This document shows positions 24,276 through 32,746 of a stretch of DNA of 64,000 nt, one piece after another (the first letter of the stretch is position 1; each line of letters begins with the position of its first letter). A program made the position numbers and the translations under genes. The stretch is from Nonomuraea sp. SYSU D8015 (lineage in GTDB: Bacteria > Actinomycetota > Actinomycetes > Streptosporangiales > Streptosporangiaceae). Location: NCBI RefSeq assembly GCF_008065375.1, contig NZ_VJYI01000001.1, positions 248,001-312,000 of the forward strand, given 5' to 3'. The notes below the pieces were generated by a model that saw nothing but the letters and a program-made list of their open reading frames with translations, had not been told where the DNA came from and ran no database searches.

Positions 24276-25190
24276 ATGAAGCTGCGGATCTTCACCGAGC
24301 CCCAGCAGGGCGCGACATATGACGACCTGCTCGCCGTCGCCCAGGCCGCCGAACGCCTGGGATTCGACGCTTTTTTCCGGTCCGACCACTACCAGCGCAT
24401 CGGCGAGGGCGACCCGGGCCCGGGCTCGACCGACGCATGGATCACGCTGGCCGGCCTGGCCAGGGAAACCTCGAGGATCCGGTTGGGCACGCTGGTGACG
24501 CCCGCCACGTTCCGGCTGCCCGGGCCGCTGGCGATCAGCGTCGCGCAGGTCGACCACATGAGCGGCGGCCGGGTCGAGCTGGGCTTCGGGACCGGCTGGT
24601 ACGACGGCGAGCACTCCGCGTACGGCATCCCGTTCCCGCCGATGGCCGAGCGGTTCGGGCGGTTCGAGGAGCAGTTGGAGATCATCACCGGTCTGTGGAC
24701 GGCGGAGAAGAGCTACTCCTTCGAGGGCAGCTACTACCGCCTCGCCGACTCGCCCGCGCTGCCCAAGCCCGCGCAGCGGCCCAGGCCACCCGTGATCATC
24801 GGCGGGTTCGGGGCCAAGCGCACGCCGCGGCTGGCGGCCACGTACGCCGACGAGTACAACGTGCCGTTCCGCACCCTGGCCGACACCGGCGAGGCCTTCG
24901 CCCGGGTGCGTGAGGCGTGCGAGACCACCGGCCGCACGGTGCGGCTGTCGGCGGCGCAGACTACCGTCGTGGGCGCCGACCGCGCCGAGGTCGAGCGCCG
25001 CGCGGCCGCCATCGGGGAGAACCCCGACACGCTCCCCGCAGGCGGCCTGTGCGGCACCCCGGCGGAGGTGGTGGAGAAGATCGGCCGGTTCGCCGAGCTG
25101 GGCGCCGAGCGGGTATACCTGCAGATCCTGGATCTGGGCGACCTGGAGCACCTGGAGCTGATCGCCGCCGAGGTGCTGCCGCACGTGTGA
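24276..25190 (+). CDS. LLM-class F420-dependent oxidoreductase
   Basis: A 304-residue luciferase-like TIM-barrel protein. Family features are LRIFTEPQQGATYDDLLAVA at the start, AFFRSDHYQRIG for the active-site histidine strand, RIRLGTLVTPATFRLPGPLA with the bulge that accommodates F420, VDHMSGGRVELGFGTGWYDG, and PPVIIGGFGAKRTPRLAATY in the second half. This matches the TIGR03560-type subgroup, which uses cofactor F420 rather than FMN. The substrate is unknown. It lies 45 bases before hen1 on the same strand and may share its transcript, as LLM genes sometimes accompany the RNA-repair pair. Confidence 0.9.
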   Translation: MKLRIFTEPQQGATYDDLLAVAQAAERLGFDAFFRSDHYQRIGEGDPGPGSTDAWITLAGLARETSRIRLGTLVTPATFRLPGPLAISVAQVDHMSGGRVELGFGTGWYDGEHSAYGIPFPPMAERFGRFEEQLEIITGLWTAEKSYSFEGSYYRLADSPALPKPAQRPRPPVIIGGFGAKRTPRLAATYADEYNVPFRTLADTGEAFARVREACETTGRTVRLSAAQTTVVGADRAEVERRAAAIGENPDTLPAGGLCGTPAEVVEKIGRFAELGAERVYLQILDLGDLEHLELIAAEVLPHV

Positions 25191-25235
25191 GTAATCGGTT
25201 GGCGGGGGTTCGCGGCGGTGCGGCAGACTTGGGGC

Positions 25236-26714
25236 GTGCTGCTGACGATCACGACCACTGCGAGCCCCGCCACCGACCTGGGCTTTCTCCTGCACAAGCA
25301 CCCCGGGCGCGTGCAGGAGTTCAGCCAGTCGTTCGGCACGGCCACGGTGTTCTACCCGGAGGCGGGCGAGGAGCGCTGCACGGCGGCGCTGATGCTGGAG
25401 GTCGACCCGATCGCGCTGGTCAGGTCGCGCGGCAAGGGCTCGCCCGACTTCAGCCTGTCGCAGTACGTCAACGACCGGCCCTACGCGGCCTCCTCGCTGC
25501 TGGCCGTGGCGCTGGGCGAGGTGTTCCGCACCGCGCGGGCCGGCCGGTGCAAGGCCAGGCCCGAGCTGCCCGGCACGGCGCTGCCGCTGGAGCTGCGGCT
25601 CCCCGCGCTGCCCTGCCGCGGCGGCCCCGACCTGGCGCGGCGGCTGTTCGAGCCGCTCGGGTGGGAGGTCGAGGCGCAGGCGCTGCCGCTCGACGAGGGT
25701 TTCCCGGAATGGGGCGATTCGCGATATGTCCGCCTCACCCTGCGCGGCGCCGCCCGCCTGTCCGACGCGCTCAACCACCTGTACGTGCTGCTGCCCGTGC
25801 TCGACGACGGCAAGCACTACTGGATCGCCCCCGACGAGGTCGACAAGCTGATCAGGGCCGGTGAGGGCTGGCTCCACGGTCACCCGGAACGCGGCCTGAT
25901 CACCCGGCGCTACCTGGGACGGCGCTGGGCCCTCGCCCGCACGGCACTGGCCAGGCTCGCCGAGCTGGGCGACGAGACGGAGGAGGAGCTGGAGCCCGCC
26001 GTCGCCGAGGAGGCGCCTCCAGGGGAGAGCGCCGCCGACGAGATGGCCGCCGCCGAAGCGGAGGCCGACGCGGGCGCGAGCGCGGAGAGCCAGGGCCAGG
26101 CTCCGGCCAGGCCACTGAGCCTCCGCCGCCGCGAGGCCGTGCTGGCCAAGCTGGAGGAGCTGGGCGCGGTCAGCGTGATCGACCTCGGCTGCGGCCAGGG
26201 CGAGCTGGTGGCCGCGCTGCTGGCCAGGCCCAGGTTCGCCAGGGTCGCCGGCATGGACGTCTCGTCCATGGCGCTCACCATCGCCGCCCGCAAACTCCGC
26301 CTCGACCGCATGCCCGACGCCAAGCGCGCCCGGCTCACCCTGTTCCAGGGCGCGCTCACCTACACCGACAAGCGGCTCAAGGGCTACGACGCCGCCGTGC
26401 TCATGGAGGTGGTCGAGCACGTCGACCCGCCCCGCCTGGCCGCGCTCGAACGCGTCGTGTTCGGCCACGCCAGGCCCCAGCACGTGCTCGTCACCACCCC
26501 CAACGTCGAGTACAACGTCCGCTACGAGTTCCTCACCGGCCTGCGCCACCCGGACCACCGCTTCGAGTGGACCCGCGCCGAGTTCGCCGCCTGGGCGACG
26601 CGCGTGGCCGCCGAGCACGGTTACCAGGTGGCGTTCGAGCCGGTCGGCGACGACGACCCCGAGGTCGGGCCGCCCACCCAGATGGGAGTGTTCACCCGTG
26701 ATCAGCGTTCCTGA
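25236..26714 (+). CDS. hen1: 3' terminal RNA ribose 2'-O-methyltransferase Hen1
   Basis: A 492-residue bacterial Hen1. The N-terminal half (LLTITTTASPATDLGFLLHK, then a domain to about 240) binds Pnkp and supports ligation. A Glu/Ala-rich linker (250-290) leads to the methyltransferase: VIDLGCGQGELVAALLARP for SAM, and the metal-binding cluster MEVVEHVDPPRL with VTTPNVEYN, ending in FEWTRAEFAAWA. It adds 2'-O-methyl to the 3'-terminal ribose at a break before sealing, which protects the repaired RNA from being cut again by ribotoxins. GTG at 25236 gives the usual LLTIT start. It overlaps pnkp by 17 bases. Confidence 0.93.
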   Translation: MLLTITTTASPATDLGFLLHKHPGRVQEFSQSFGTATVFYPEAGEERCTAALMLEVDPIALVRSRGKGSPDFSLSQYVNDRPYAASSLLAVALGEVFRTARAGRCKARPELPGTALPLELRLPALPCRGGPDLARRLFEPLGWEVEAQALPLDEGFPEWGDSRYVRLTLRGAARLSDALNHLYVLLPVLDDGKHYWIAPDEVDKLIRAGEGWLHGHPERGLITRRYLGRRWALARTALARLAELGDETEEELEPAVAEEAPPGESAADEMAAAEAEADAGASAESQGQAPARPLSLRRREAVLAKLEELGAVSVIDLGCGQGELVAALLARPRFARVAGMDVSSMALTIAARKLRLDRMPDAKRARLTLFQGALTYTDKRLKGYDAAVLMEVVEHVDPPRLAALERVVFGHARPQHVLVTTPNVEYNVRYEFLTGLRHPDHRFEWTRAEFAAWATRVAAEHGYQVAFEPVGDDDPEVGPPTQMGVFTRDQRS

Positions 26715-29160
26715 GCTGTCCCTCGTGGTGCTCGTCGGCGTCTCCGGCAGCGGCAAGTCGACGTTCGCGAAGAAGCACTTCAAGCCCACGCAGGTCATCT
26801 CCTCCGACTTCTGCCGCGGCCTGGTCGCCGACGACGAGAACGACCAGTCGGCCACGCCGGCCGCGTTCGAGCTGCTGCACCACATCGTCGGCGTGCGCCT
26901 GGCCAGGGGCCTGTTCACCGTGGTCGACGCCACCAACGTCCAGTACGCCGCCCGCAGGAGCCTCATCGACCTGGCCAGGAAACACGACGTGCTGGCCGAC
27001 GCGATCGTGCTCGACGTGCCGGAGGAGGTGGCCATCGAGCGCAACGCCGCCCGGCCCGACCGCGACTTCGGCCCCGGCGTGGTGATCCGCCAGCGGAAAG
27101 ACCTGCGCCGCTCGCTCGGCAAGATCTCCGGCGACGGGTTCAGGAAGGTCCACGTCCTCCGGGGGCTCGACGAGATCGACAACGCCGTGGTCACGTACGA
27201 GAAGGCCTGGTCGGACCTGACCGAGCTGACCGGCCCGTTCGACATCATCGGCGACGTGCACGGCTGCCGCGCGGAGCTGGAGACGCTGCTGCGGGAGCTG
27301 GGCTGGCAGGGGATCAGGCATCCGGAGGGCCGCACGGCGGTGTTCGTCGGCGACCTCGTCGACCGCGGCCCCGACACGCCCGGCGTGCTGCGCCTGGTCA
27401 TGGAGATGGTCGAGGCGGGCACCGCGATCTGCGTGGCCGGCAACCACGAGCAGAAGCTCGTGCGCGCGCTCAACGGCCGCAAGGTCAAGGTCGCCCACGG
27501 CCTCCAGGAGTCGCTCGACCAGCTCGCCGCCGAGCCGCCCGAGTTCGTCGAGCGGGCCACGCGGTTCATGGACGGCCTGCTCAGCCACTACCGGCTGGAC
27601 GGCGGCCGGCTCGTCGTCGCGCATGCCGGGCTCAAGGAGGCCTACCACGGGCGCGCCTCCAAGCGGGTGCGCTCCTTCGCCCTGTACGGCGACACGACCG
27701 GTGAGACCGACGAATACGGCCTGCCGGTCCGCCTGCCGTGGGCCGAGGAATACCGCGGCCGCGCCATGGTCGTCTACGGCCACACGCCCACCCTCCACCC
27801 CGAGTGGGTCAACAACACCATCTGCCTCGACACCGGCTGCGTCTTCGGCGGCAAGCTGACCGCCCTGCGTTACCCCGAGCGCCAGATCGTCCAGGTTCCA
27901 GCGGAGAAGGTCTGGTACGAGCCGACCAAACCGCTCGGCACGGGCGCCGCCCGCGACCCCGGCATGCTCGACATCAACGACGTGATCGGCACCCGGCACG
28001 TCGAGACCAGGTTCGGCACGCGGGTCAAGGTCCTGGAAGAGAACGCGGCCGCGGCCCTGGAGGTCATGAGCAGGTTCGCGGTGGACCCCCGCTGGCTGGT
28101 CTACCTGCCGCCCACCATGGCCCCGCCGGAGACCTCCAGGCTCGACGGCTACCTGGAGCACCCGCACGAGGCGTTCGAGGAGTTCGCCGCCGGCGGGGTG
28201 CGCGAGGTCGTGTGCGAGGAGAAGCACATGGGCTCGCGCGCCGTCGCCGTGCTGGCCAGGACGCCGGAGGCGGCCGCGGCCAGGTTCGGCGTGAGCGACG
28301 GCAGCGCGGGCGCCGTCTACACGCGCACCGGGCGGCCGTTCTTCGCCGACACGGCGCCGCTCGTCGAGCGGCTGCGCGCGGCATGCGAGCCGCTGTGGGC
28401 CGAGCTCGGCTCCCACTGGGTGGTGCTGGATTGCGAGCTGCTGCCCTGGTCGGCGAAGGCCGGCGACCTGATCAGAAGCCAGTACGCCTCCGTCGGCGCG
28501 GCCGCCCGCGCAGCGCTCCCCGAGGCGGTGGCGGCGTTGGAGGCGGCGACCGAGCGCGGGCTGGATGTGGGCGATCTGCTGCACCGCACCCGCCGCCGCT
28601 CCCACAACGCTGCCCTGTTCCGCGAGGCGTATGCACGATACTGCTGGCCGGTCGACGGGCTGGAGGGGATCAAGCTGGCGCCGTTCCAGATCCTGGCCTG
28701 CGAAGGGCGGGCCACGGCGCTGGAGCCGCACGCCTGGCACCTTTCCACGCTCGCGCTGCTCGACTCGCCGCTGATCGCCCGGACCGAGCACGTGTTCGTC
28801 GACCTCGGCTCGCCCGAGTCCAGGGCCGCGGCCACCGCCTGGTGGGAGTCGATGACCGCGGCCGGCGGCGAGGGCATGGTGGTCAAGCCCGCCGCGTACG
28901 CGCCCGGCCGGGTCCAGCCGGGGATCAAGGTCCGCGGCCGCGAATACCTGCGGATCATCTACGGCCCCGACTACACCGAGTCGCTCGACGTGCTGCGCAG
29001 GCGTTTCCTGGGCAAGAAGCGCTCGCTGGCGCTGCGCGAGTACGCGCTCGGCCTGGAGGCGCTGACGCGGCTGGCGGACGGCGAGGCGGCCTGGCGGGTG
29101 CACGAGCCGGTGTTCGCGGTGCTGGCCCTCGAGTCGGAGCCGGTCGACCCGCGCCTGTAG
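26698..29160 (+). CDS. pnkp: Polynucleotide kinase-phosphatase/ligase of the RNA repair system
   Basis: An 820-residue trifunctional RNA end-healing and sealing enzyme. The 5' kinase domain (1-170) has P-loop GVSGSGKST and VVDATNVQ. The metallophosphatase domain (180-470) has DIIGDVHGCRAELETLL, FVGDLVDRGPDTPGV, VAGNHEQK and VVAHAGL, YGHTP, all metal ligands. The C-terminal nucleotidyltransferase domain (480-820) has the adenylated lysine in CEEKHMGSRA (about Lys509), then GEGMVVKP and GIKVRGREYLRIIYG. With Hen1 it forms the Pnkp/Hen1 heterotetramer that repairs tRNAs cut by colicin-like toxins. Full-length, with no broken motif seen. GTG start inside the end of hen1. Confidence 0.94.
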   Translation: MISVPELSLVVLVGVSGSGKSTFAKKHFKPTQVISSDFCRGLVADDENDQSATPAAFELLHHIVGVRLARGLFTVVDATNVQYAARRSLIDLARKHDVLADAIVLDVPEEVAIERNAARPDRDFGPGVVIRQRKDLRRSLGKISGDGFRKVHVLRGLDEIDNAVVTYEKAWSDLTELTGPFDIIGDVHGCRAELETLLRELGWQGIRHPEGRTAVFVGDLVDRGPDTPGVLRLVMEMVEAGTAICVAGNHEQKLVRALNGRKVKVAHGLQESLDQLAAEPPEFVERATRFMDGLLSHYRLDGGRLVVAHAGLKEAYHGRASKRVRSFALYGDTTGETDEYGLPVRLPWAEEYRGRAMVVYGHTPTLHPEWVNNTICLDTGCVFGGKLTALRYPERQIVQVPAEKVWYEPTKPLGTGAARDPGMLDINDVIGTRHVETRFGTRVKVLEENAAAALEVMSRFAVDPRWLVYLPPTMAPPETSRLDGYLEHPHEAFEEFAAGGVREVVCEEKHMGSRAVAVLARTPEAAAARFGVSDGSAGAVYTRTGRPFFADTAPLVERLRAACEPLWAELGSHWVVLDCELLPWSAKAGDLIRSQYASVGAAARAALPEAVAALEAATERGLDVGDLLHRTRRRSHNAALFREAYARYCWPVDGLEGIKLAPFQILACEGRATALEPHAWHLSTLALLDSPLIARTEHVFVDLGSPESRAAATAWWESMTAAGGEGMVVKPAAYAPGRVQPGIKVRGREYLRIIYGPDYTESLDVLRRRFLGKKRSLALREYALGLEALTRLADGEAAWRVHEPVFAVLALESEPVDPRL

Positions 29161-29220
29161 GGGGCAAAGAACGGGCAAGCTGCGCGGTAGCGGTCCCGCC
29201 TGAGGGTAGGACACACCGGC

Positions 29221-30624
29221 ATGGCCACTCCGTACGCCCGGCATCCCGAGCACCTGGGTCACGTCGTGTTCATCACGGCGGCGGCCGCCATCGGCGGGTT
29301 CCTGTTCGGGTACGACAGCTCCGTCATCAACGGCGCGGTCGTCGGGATCCAGCGGCACTTCCAGGTGGGGCCGGTCGAGATCGGGTTCGTGGTGGCCATC
29401 GCGCTGCTCGGGTCCGCGCTGGGCGCGTGGGCCGGGGGCGGGCTGGCCGACCGGTGGGGGCGCACGCGGTCCATGCAGGTGGCGGCGCTGCTGTTCACGG
29501 TCAGCTCGATCGGGCAGATGCTGCCGTTCGCCATCTGGGACCTGGCCGTGTGGCGGGTGATGGCGGGCTTCGCGATCGGCATGGCGTCGGTGCTCGGGCC
29601 CGCGTACATCGCCGAGGTGGCGCCGCCCGCCTACCGGGGCCGGCTGGGGTCGTTCCAGCAGCTGGCCATCGTGCTCGGGATCGCGGTCTCGCAGCTGGTC
29701 AACTACGTGATCGTGCGCCTGGCCGGCGGCGCGGTGAACAACCACCTGTGGCTGCTGCAGGCGTGGCAGTGGATGCTCGGCGCGTGCGCCGTGCCGGCCC
29801 TCCTGTACCTGGTGTTCGCACTCAACATCCCCGAGTCCCCCCGCTACCTGGTCATGTCGGGGCGCTCGCGGCGGGCCCGCGAGGTGCTGGCCGAGGTCGA
29901 GGGCGAGCACGTGGACCTCGACGCGCGCCTCTCGGAGATCCAGCACGTGCTGCGGACCCAGCGCGTGCCCGGGATGAAGGACCTGCGCGGCAGGGCGCTC
30001 GGGCTGCTGCCGATCGTCTGGGCCGGCATCGTGCTGTCGGCCTTCCAGCAGCTTTGCGGCATCAACGTGATCTTCTACTACTCGTCCGTGCTGTGGCAGT
30101 CGGTCGGCATCAACCAGAGCGACTCGCTGCTGATCAGCTTCTCCAGCTCGATCATCAACATCGTCGGCACGTTCATCGCGATCGCGCTGGTCGACAAGAT
30201 CGGCCGGCGGCCGCTGCTCATGATCGGCTCGGCCGGGATGGCGATCTCGCTGGGCACCGCGGCATGGGCGTTCAGCGCGGCCCGGGTGGCCGGGGGCACG
30301 GTCTCCCTGCCCGACCCGCAGGGGCCGGTCGCGCTCGTCGCGGCGAACGTGTTCGTGCTGTTCTTCGCGCTGTCGTGGGGTGTGGTGGTCTGGGTGCTGC
30401 TCGGCGAGATGTTCCCCAACCGCATCCGCGCCGCCGCCCTGGGCGTCGCCGCGGGGGCCCAGTGGGTCGCCAACTGGGCGATCACGGTGTCGTTCCCCGC
30501 CCTGGCGGAGTGGAACCTGCCGCTCACCTACGCCGGATACGCGTTCTTCGCGCTGGTGTCGTTCCTCTTCGTGGCCAGGTGGATCAGGGAGACCAAGGGC
30601 CGCAAACTCGAGGAGATGGGCTAA
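29221..30624 (+). CDS. Sugar porter family MFS transporter
   Basis: A 467-residue twelve-helix transporter with the sugar-porter signatures: GGFLFGYDSSVINGAV in helix 1, GGGLADRWGRTRSM in loop 2-3, PESPRYLV after helix 6, LSAFQQLCGINVIFYYSS in helix 7, DKIGRRPLL in loop 8-9 and ETKGRKLEEM at the end. These indicate proton-coupled or facilitated import of a hexose or pentose (XylE/GalP-like). It follows pnkp by 60 bases on the same strand but has no obvious link to RNA repair. No sugar catabolic gene is adjacent. Confidence 0.92.
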   Translation: MATPYARHPEHLGHVVFITAAAAIGGFLFGYDSSVINGAVVGIQRHFQVGPVEIGFVVAIALLGSALGAWAGGGLADRWGRTRSMQVAALLFTVSSIGQMLPFAIWDLAVWRVMAGFAIGMASVLGPAYIAEVAPPAYRGRLGSFQQLAIVLGIAVSQLVNYVIVRLAGGAVNNHLWLLQAWQWMLGACAVPALLYLVFALNIPESPRYLVMSGRSRRAREVLAEVEGEHVDLDARLSEIQHVLRTQRVPGMKDLRGRALGLLPIVWAGIVLSAFQQLCGINVIFYYSSVLWQSVGINQSDSLLISFSSSIINIVGTFIAIALVDKIGRRPLLMIGSAGMAISLGTAAWAFSAARVAGGTVSLPDPQGPVALVAANVFVLFFALSWGVVVWVLLGEMFPNRIRAAALGVAAGAQWVANWAITVSFPALAEWNLPLTYAGYAFFALVSFLFVARWIRETKGRKLEEMG

Positions 30625-30634
30625 TCTCCGGCAC

Positions 30635-31141
30635 GTGATTGACGACGTCCTGGCCCCCTCGCTCGACGTGCTGTTCTGCGGCATCAACCCCGGCCTGATG
30701 TCCGAGGCCACCGGCCACCACTTCGCTCGCCCGGGCAACCGCTTCTGGCCCGCGCTGCACCTGTCCGGCTTCACACCGCGCCTGCTGGCACCGTCCGAGC
30801 AGCACCTCCTCCCCTCGTACGGCCTGGGCATCACCAACATCGTCGCCCGCCCCAGCGCCAAGGCGTCGGAGCTGTCACGCGCGGAACTGGCGGAGGGCGG
30901 GGCGCGACTGGCCGCCAAGGTGACGTCCGCGGCGCCGAAGGTACTGGCCGTCCTGGGCATTTCGGCCTACCGAACGGCGTTCGCCCGGCCGGAGGCGCAC
31001 ATCGGCCCTCAGCCCGATCTGGTGGGCGGTGCACACGTCTGGGTGCTGCCGAACCCGAGCGGTCTCAACGCCCATTGGACGCTGGCGAGCATCGCCGAGG
31101 AGTTGCGACGACTGCGCGAGTCCATACCGAAGAGCCGATGA
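30635..31141 (+). CDS. mug: G/U mismatch-specific uracil-DNA glycosylase
   Basis: A 168-residue DNA glycosylase of the MUG/TDG family that removes uracil or ethenocytosine opposite guanine. FCGINPGLMSEATGHHFARP carries the catalytic Asn of GINPGL and the pocket loop, RFWPALHLSGFTPRLL follows, and NPSGLNAHW is the DNA-intercalating motif 2. The length matches the family. GTG at 30635, ten bases after the sugar-porter stop, fits the family start (LAPSLDVLFCGINPG). Base excision function is well supported by the motifs. Confidence 0.9.
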   Translation: MIDDVLAPSLDVLFCGINPGLMSEATGHHFARPGNRFWPALHLSGFTPRLLAPSEQHLLPSYGLGITNIVARPSAKASELSRAELAEGGARLAAKVTSAAPKVLAVLGISAYRTAFARPEAHIGPQPDLVGGAHVWVLPNPSGLNAHWTLASIAEELRRLRESIPKSR

Positions 31142-31186
31142 CCAGCGGCCCGGCCTCGTGTGTTATGCGCCCGGCGGCGAGGTGGT

Positions 31187-31223
31187 TCGTGGTGCCCCGC
31201 GGCGCGGAAGCGGGGCACCACGA
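31187..31223. terminator. Bidirectional terminator between mug and the CAP gene
   Basis: TCGTGGTGCCCCGC at 31187-31200 pairs perfectly with GCGGGGCACCACGA at 31210-31223 over a 9-base loop. It lies between convergent stops (mug 31141; CAP gene 31228). Confidence 0.8.
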
Positions 31224-31227
31224 GTTC

Positions 31228-32088
31228 CTAACGGGCGGCGAAGTTCTGGGTCCAGTAGATCCGGCCCTGGGAGTTCTTGGCCGCTCCGACGCCGATCAGG
31301 TTGAACCGGCAGTTCATGATGTTGGCGCGGTGGCCGGGGCTGTTCATCCACCCCTGGACCACTTCGGCGGGCGTGCGCTGGCCGAAGGCGATGTTCTCCG
31401 CCCAGGACGTCCCGCCGGTGAAGCCGGCCGCCCTGATGCGGTCGGTGAAGCTGCGGCCGTCCCGCGAGGTGTGGTCGAAGTAGTTGTTCTTCGCCATGTC
31501 GTCGGAGTGGCCGAAGGCTGCGGCACGCAGTTGCGGGTCGTGCGTGAGCGGCTTGCAGCCGCCCTTGGCCCGCTCGGCGTTGGTCAGGCGGACGACCTCG
31601 TTCTCCTCGGCCGTGCCCACCGTTCCCGAGGGCGGGGGCGCCGTGGTGGGGGTGCCCGTCGGCGTCGGGGACGGCGAGCCGGTGGGGGAGGGGCTGGGGG
31701 TCGGCGTGGCGCTGCCGGGCGTGCAGGTCAGCCGGACCGCCTTGGACTTGGCGGTGGCGCCCCGGTAGTCGGTGGCGACCGCGTAGTAGGTGCCCGGCTT
31801 GCACGGGAGGGCGAGGGTGAGACGGCCGGTCCTGGTGGCCCCGCTCTTGACGACGGGGTCGCGGCCGGGGACGGCCTGCTTGATCCGGATGCGCAGCAGC
31901 GCGGAATTGAAGCAGCCGCGGCGGGCGGCGGAAGCGACGATCTTGAGGGCGGTGCCGCTCAGCCGGGGCTTGGCCACGCTCACGCGACAGGCGGTCTGCG
32001 GCGCGGTCGCGGCCTCCGCCGCGGTGGTCGTCGTGCAGAGTGCCGCGGCGCTCACGAGCCCGGCGAGTACCCCTAGGGGTCTACGCAT
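31228..32088 (-). CDS. Secreted CAP-domain (SCP/PR1-like) protein
   Basis: A 286-residue secreted protein. A signal peptide (residues 1-28, VLAGLVSAAALC...AEAA) is followed by a beta-rich domain of about 90 residues with paired cysteines, a Pro/Ser/Thr linker (SPTGSPSPTPTGTP), and a CAP domain from about 165: VRLTNAERAKGGCKPLTHD, AFGHSDDMAKNNYFDHTSRD, SWAENIAFGQRTPAEVVQGW and NSPGHRANIMNC, with the conserved His/Glu pocket. Bacterial CAP proteins of this type are extracellular with mostly unknown roles. ATG at 32088 opens directly on the signal peptide. Confidence 0.88.
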   Translation of the reverse strand: MRRPLGVLAGLVSAAALCTTTTAAEAATAPQTACRVSVAKPRLSGTALKIVASAARRGCFNSALLRIRIKQAVPGRDPVVKSGATRTGRLTLALPCKPGTYYAVATDYRGATAKSKAVRLTCTPGSATPTPSPSPTGSPSPTPTGTPTTAPPPSGTVGTAEENEVVRLTNAERAKGGCKPLTHDPQLRAAAFGHSDDMAKNNYFDHTSRDGRSFTDRIRAAGFTGGTSWAENIAFGQRTPAEVVQGWMNSPGHRANIMNCRFNLIGVGAAKNSQGRIYWTQNFAAR

Positions 32089-32451
32089 AGGGGGTTTCCT
32101 CCAGTTGCGGTAGACGCTGGATGGCTCCGCATTCTGTCGGGACCGCAACCCACTTGTCATGAAATTTGCGACATTTCTGTGTTGCCCGTGTAAACCAAAG
32201 TGATCGCTGAAGCGTCTGTGCCCCGGCCCGCAGGCCCTTCCGCGCGGGATTCCGGGCGCCCCTTACTCCGTACGGGACCCCAGCCGCCGAGGTTCAGAGG
32301 CGTCTCGCATGCTGAGCACCCCGGCGGGCCGGAGGTCTTCACGGCGAGCGGCCGACGTCCTCTCGGCGACCCGTCTGTGGGCGGGCCGTGCCGGCGTCGG
32401 ACCGGTTGGCCGTGGTGTCACGCCGGGGTGGTCGCGGGTGTCCCGAGGTCG

Positions 32452-32465
32452 TGGGAGCGTTCCCG
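32452..32465 (+). promoter_or_regulatory. Imperfect CelR/CebR-type operator
   Basis: TGGGAGCGTTCCCG matches the CelR/CebR palindrome at 12 of 14 positions. It lies 158 bases before the centre region of the perfect copy and about 30 bases upstream of the possible -35 box. Confidence 0.55.
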
Positions 32466-32493
32466 AGGTGACGTCTCGAAAGCGTCACGGCTA

Positions 32494-32523
32494 TTGACGC
32501 CGCAGACATCCGGAATTTACGTT
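32494..32523 (+). promoter_or_regulatory. Possible promoter of the oligosaccharide importer operon
   Basis: TTGACG at 32494-32499 and TACGTT at 32518-32523 are spaced 18 bases. They lie between the two operator boxes, which would let a bound repressor block it. No other support. Confidence 0.35.
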
Positions 32524-32622
32524 CGCGGTACTTATCCGGTTCAGCAGGCCCGCATGGACCTGCGACTATTGAAGATCGATCGCTCACCGGTCTCATTGGC
32601 GGGAGCGTGCTTGCGTTGGGTG

Positions 32623-32636
32623 TGGGAGCGCTCCCA
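32623..32636 (+). promoter_or_regulatory. Perfect CelR/CebR-type operator
   Basis: TGGGAGCGCTCCCA is a perfect 14-base palindrome and identical to the site bound by the LacI-family repressors CelR (Thermobifida) and CebR (Streptomyces), which release it on binding cellobiose or related oligosaccharides. It lies 110 bases upstream of the binding-protein start. No LacI-family gene is in the window. Confidence 0.85.
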
Positions 32637-32746
32637 GGGCCGGAATGGCCCACCCGCGCCGCGAGCCCGTCCGAGCCCGGCCCAATCGGGGGTGTCTAGC
32701 ACACGTGCGAACCTTCGCGCCGGCCGCGGAGGGAAGGAGAGAAGCG

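Larger units (their letters stand above)
32089..32746. other. Intergenic region with divergent promoters and CelR/CebR-type operators
   Basis: 658 bases between the divergent CAP gene and the ABC importer. It holds two LacI-type operator boxes (listed separately), a possible promoter at 32494-32523 and the ribosome binding site GGAAGGAGAG before the importer gene. No supported coding frame was seen in it; short open frames lack ribosome binding sites and family matches. Confidence 0.6.

Noticed and set aside
26692..30960. An open frame of about 1400 codons antisense to pnkp and the sugar porter
   Set aside because: It mirrors the codon structure of the strongly supported plus-strand genes and has no family-like motif.
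32595..32611. A third CelR-like half site (GCGGGAGCG)
   Set aside because: Only one half of the palindrome is present.
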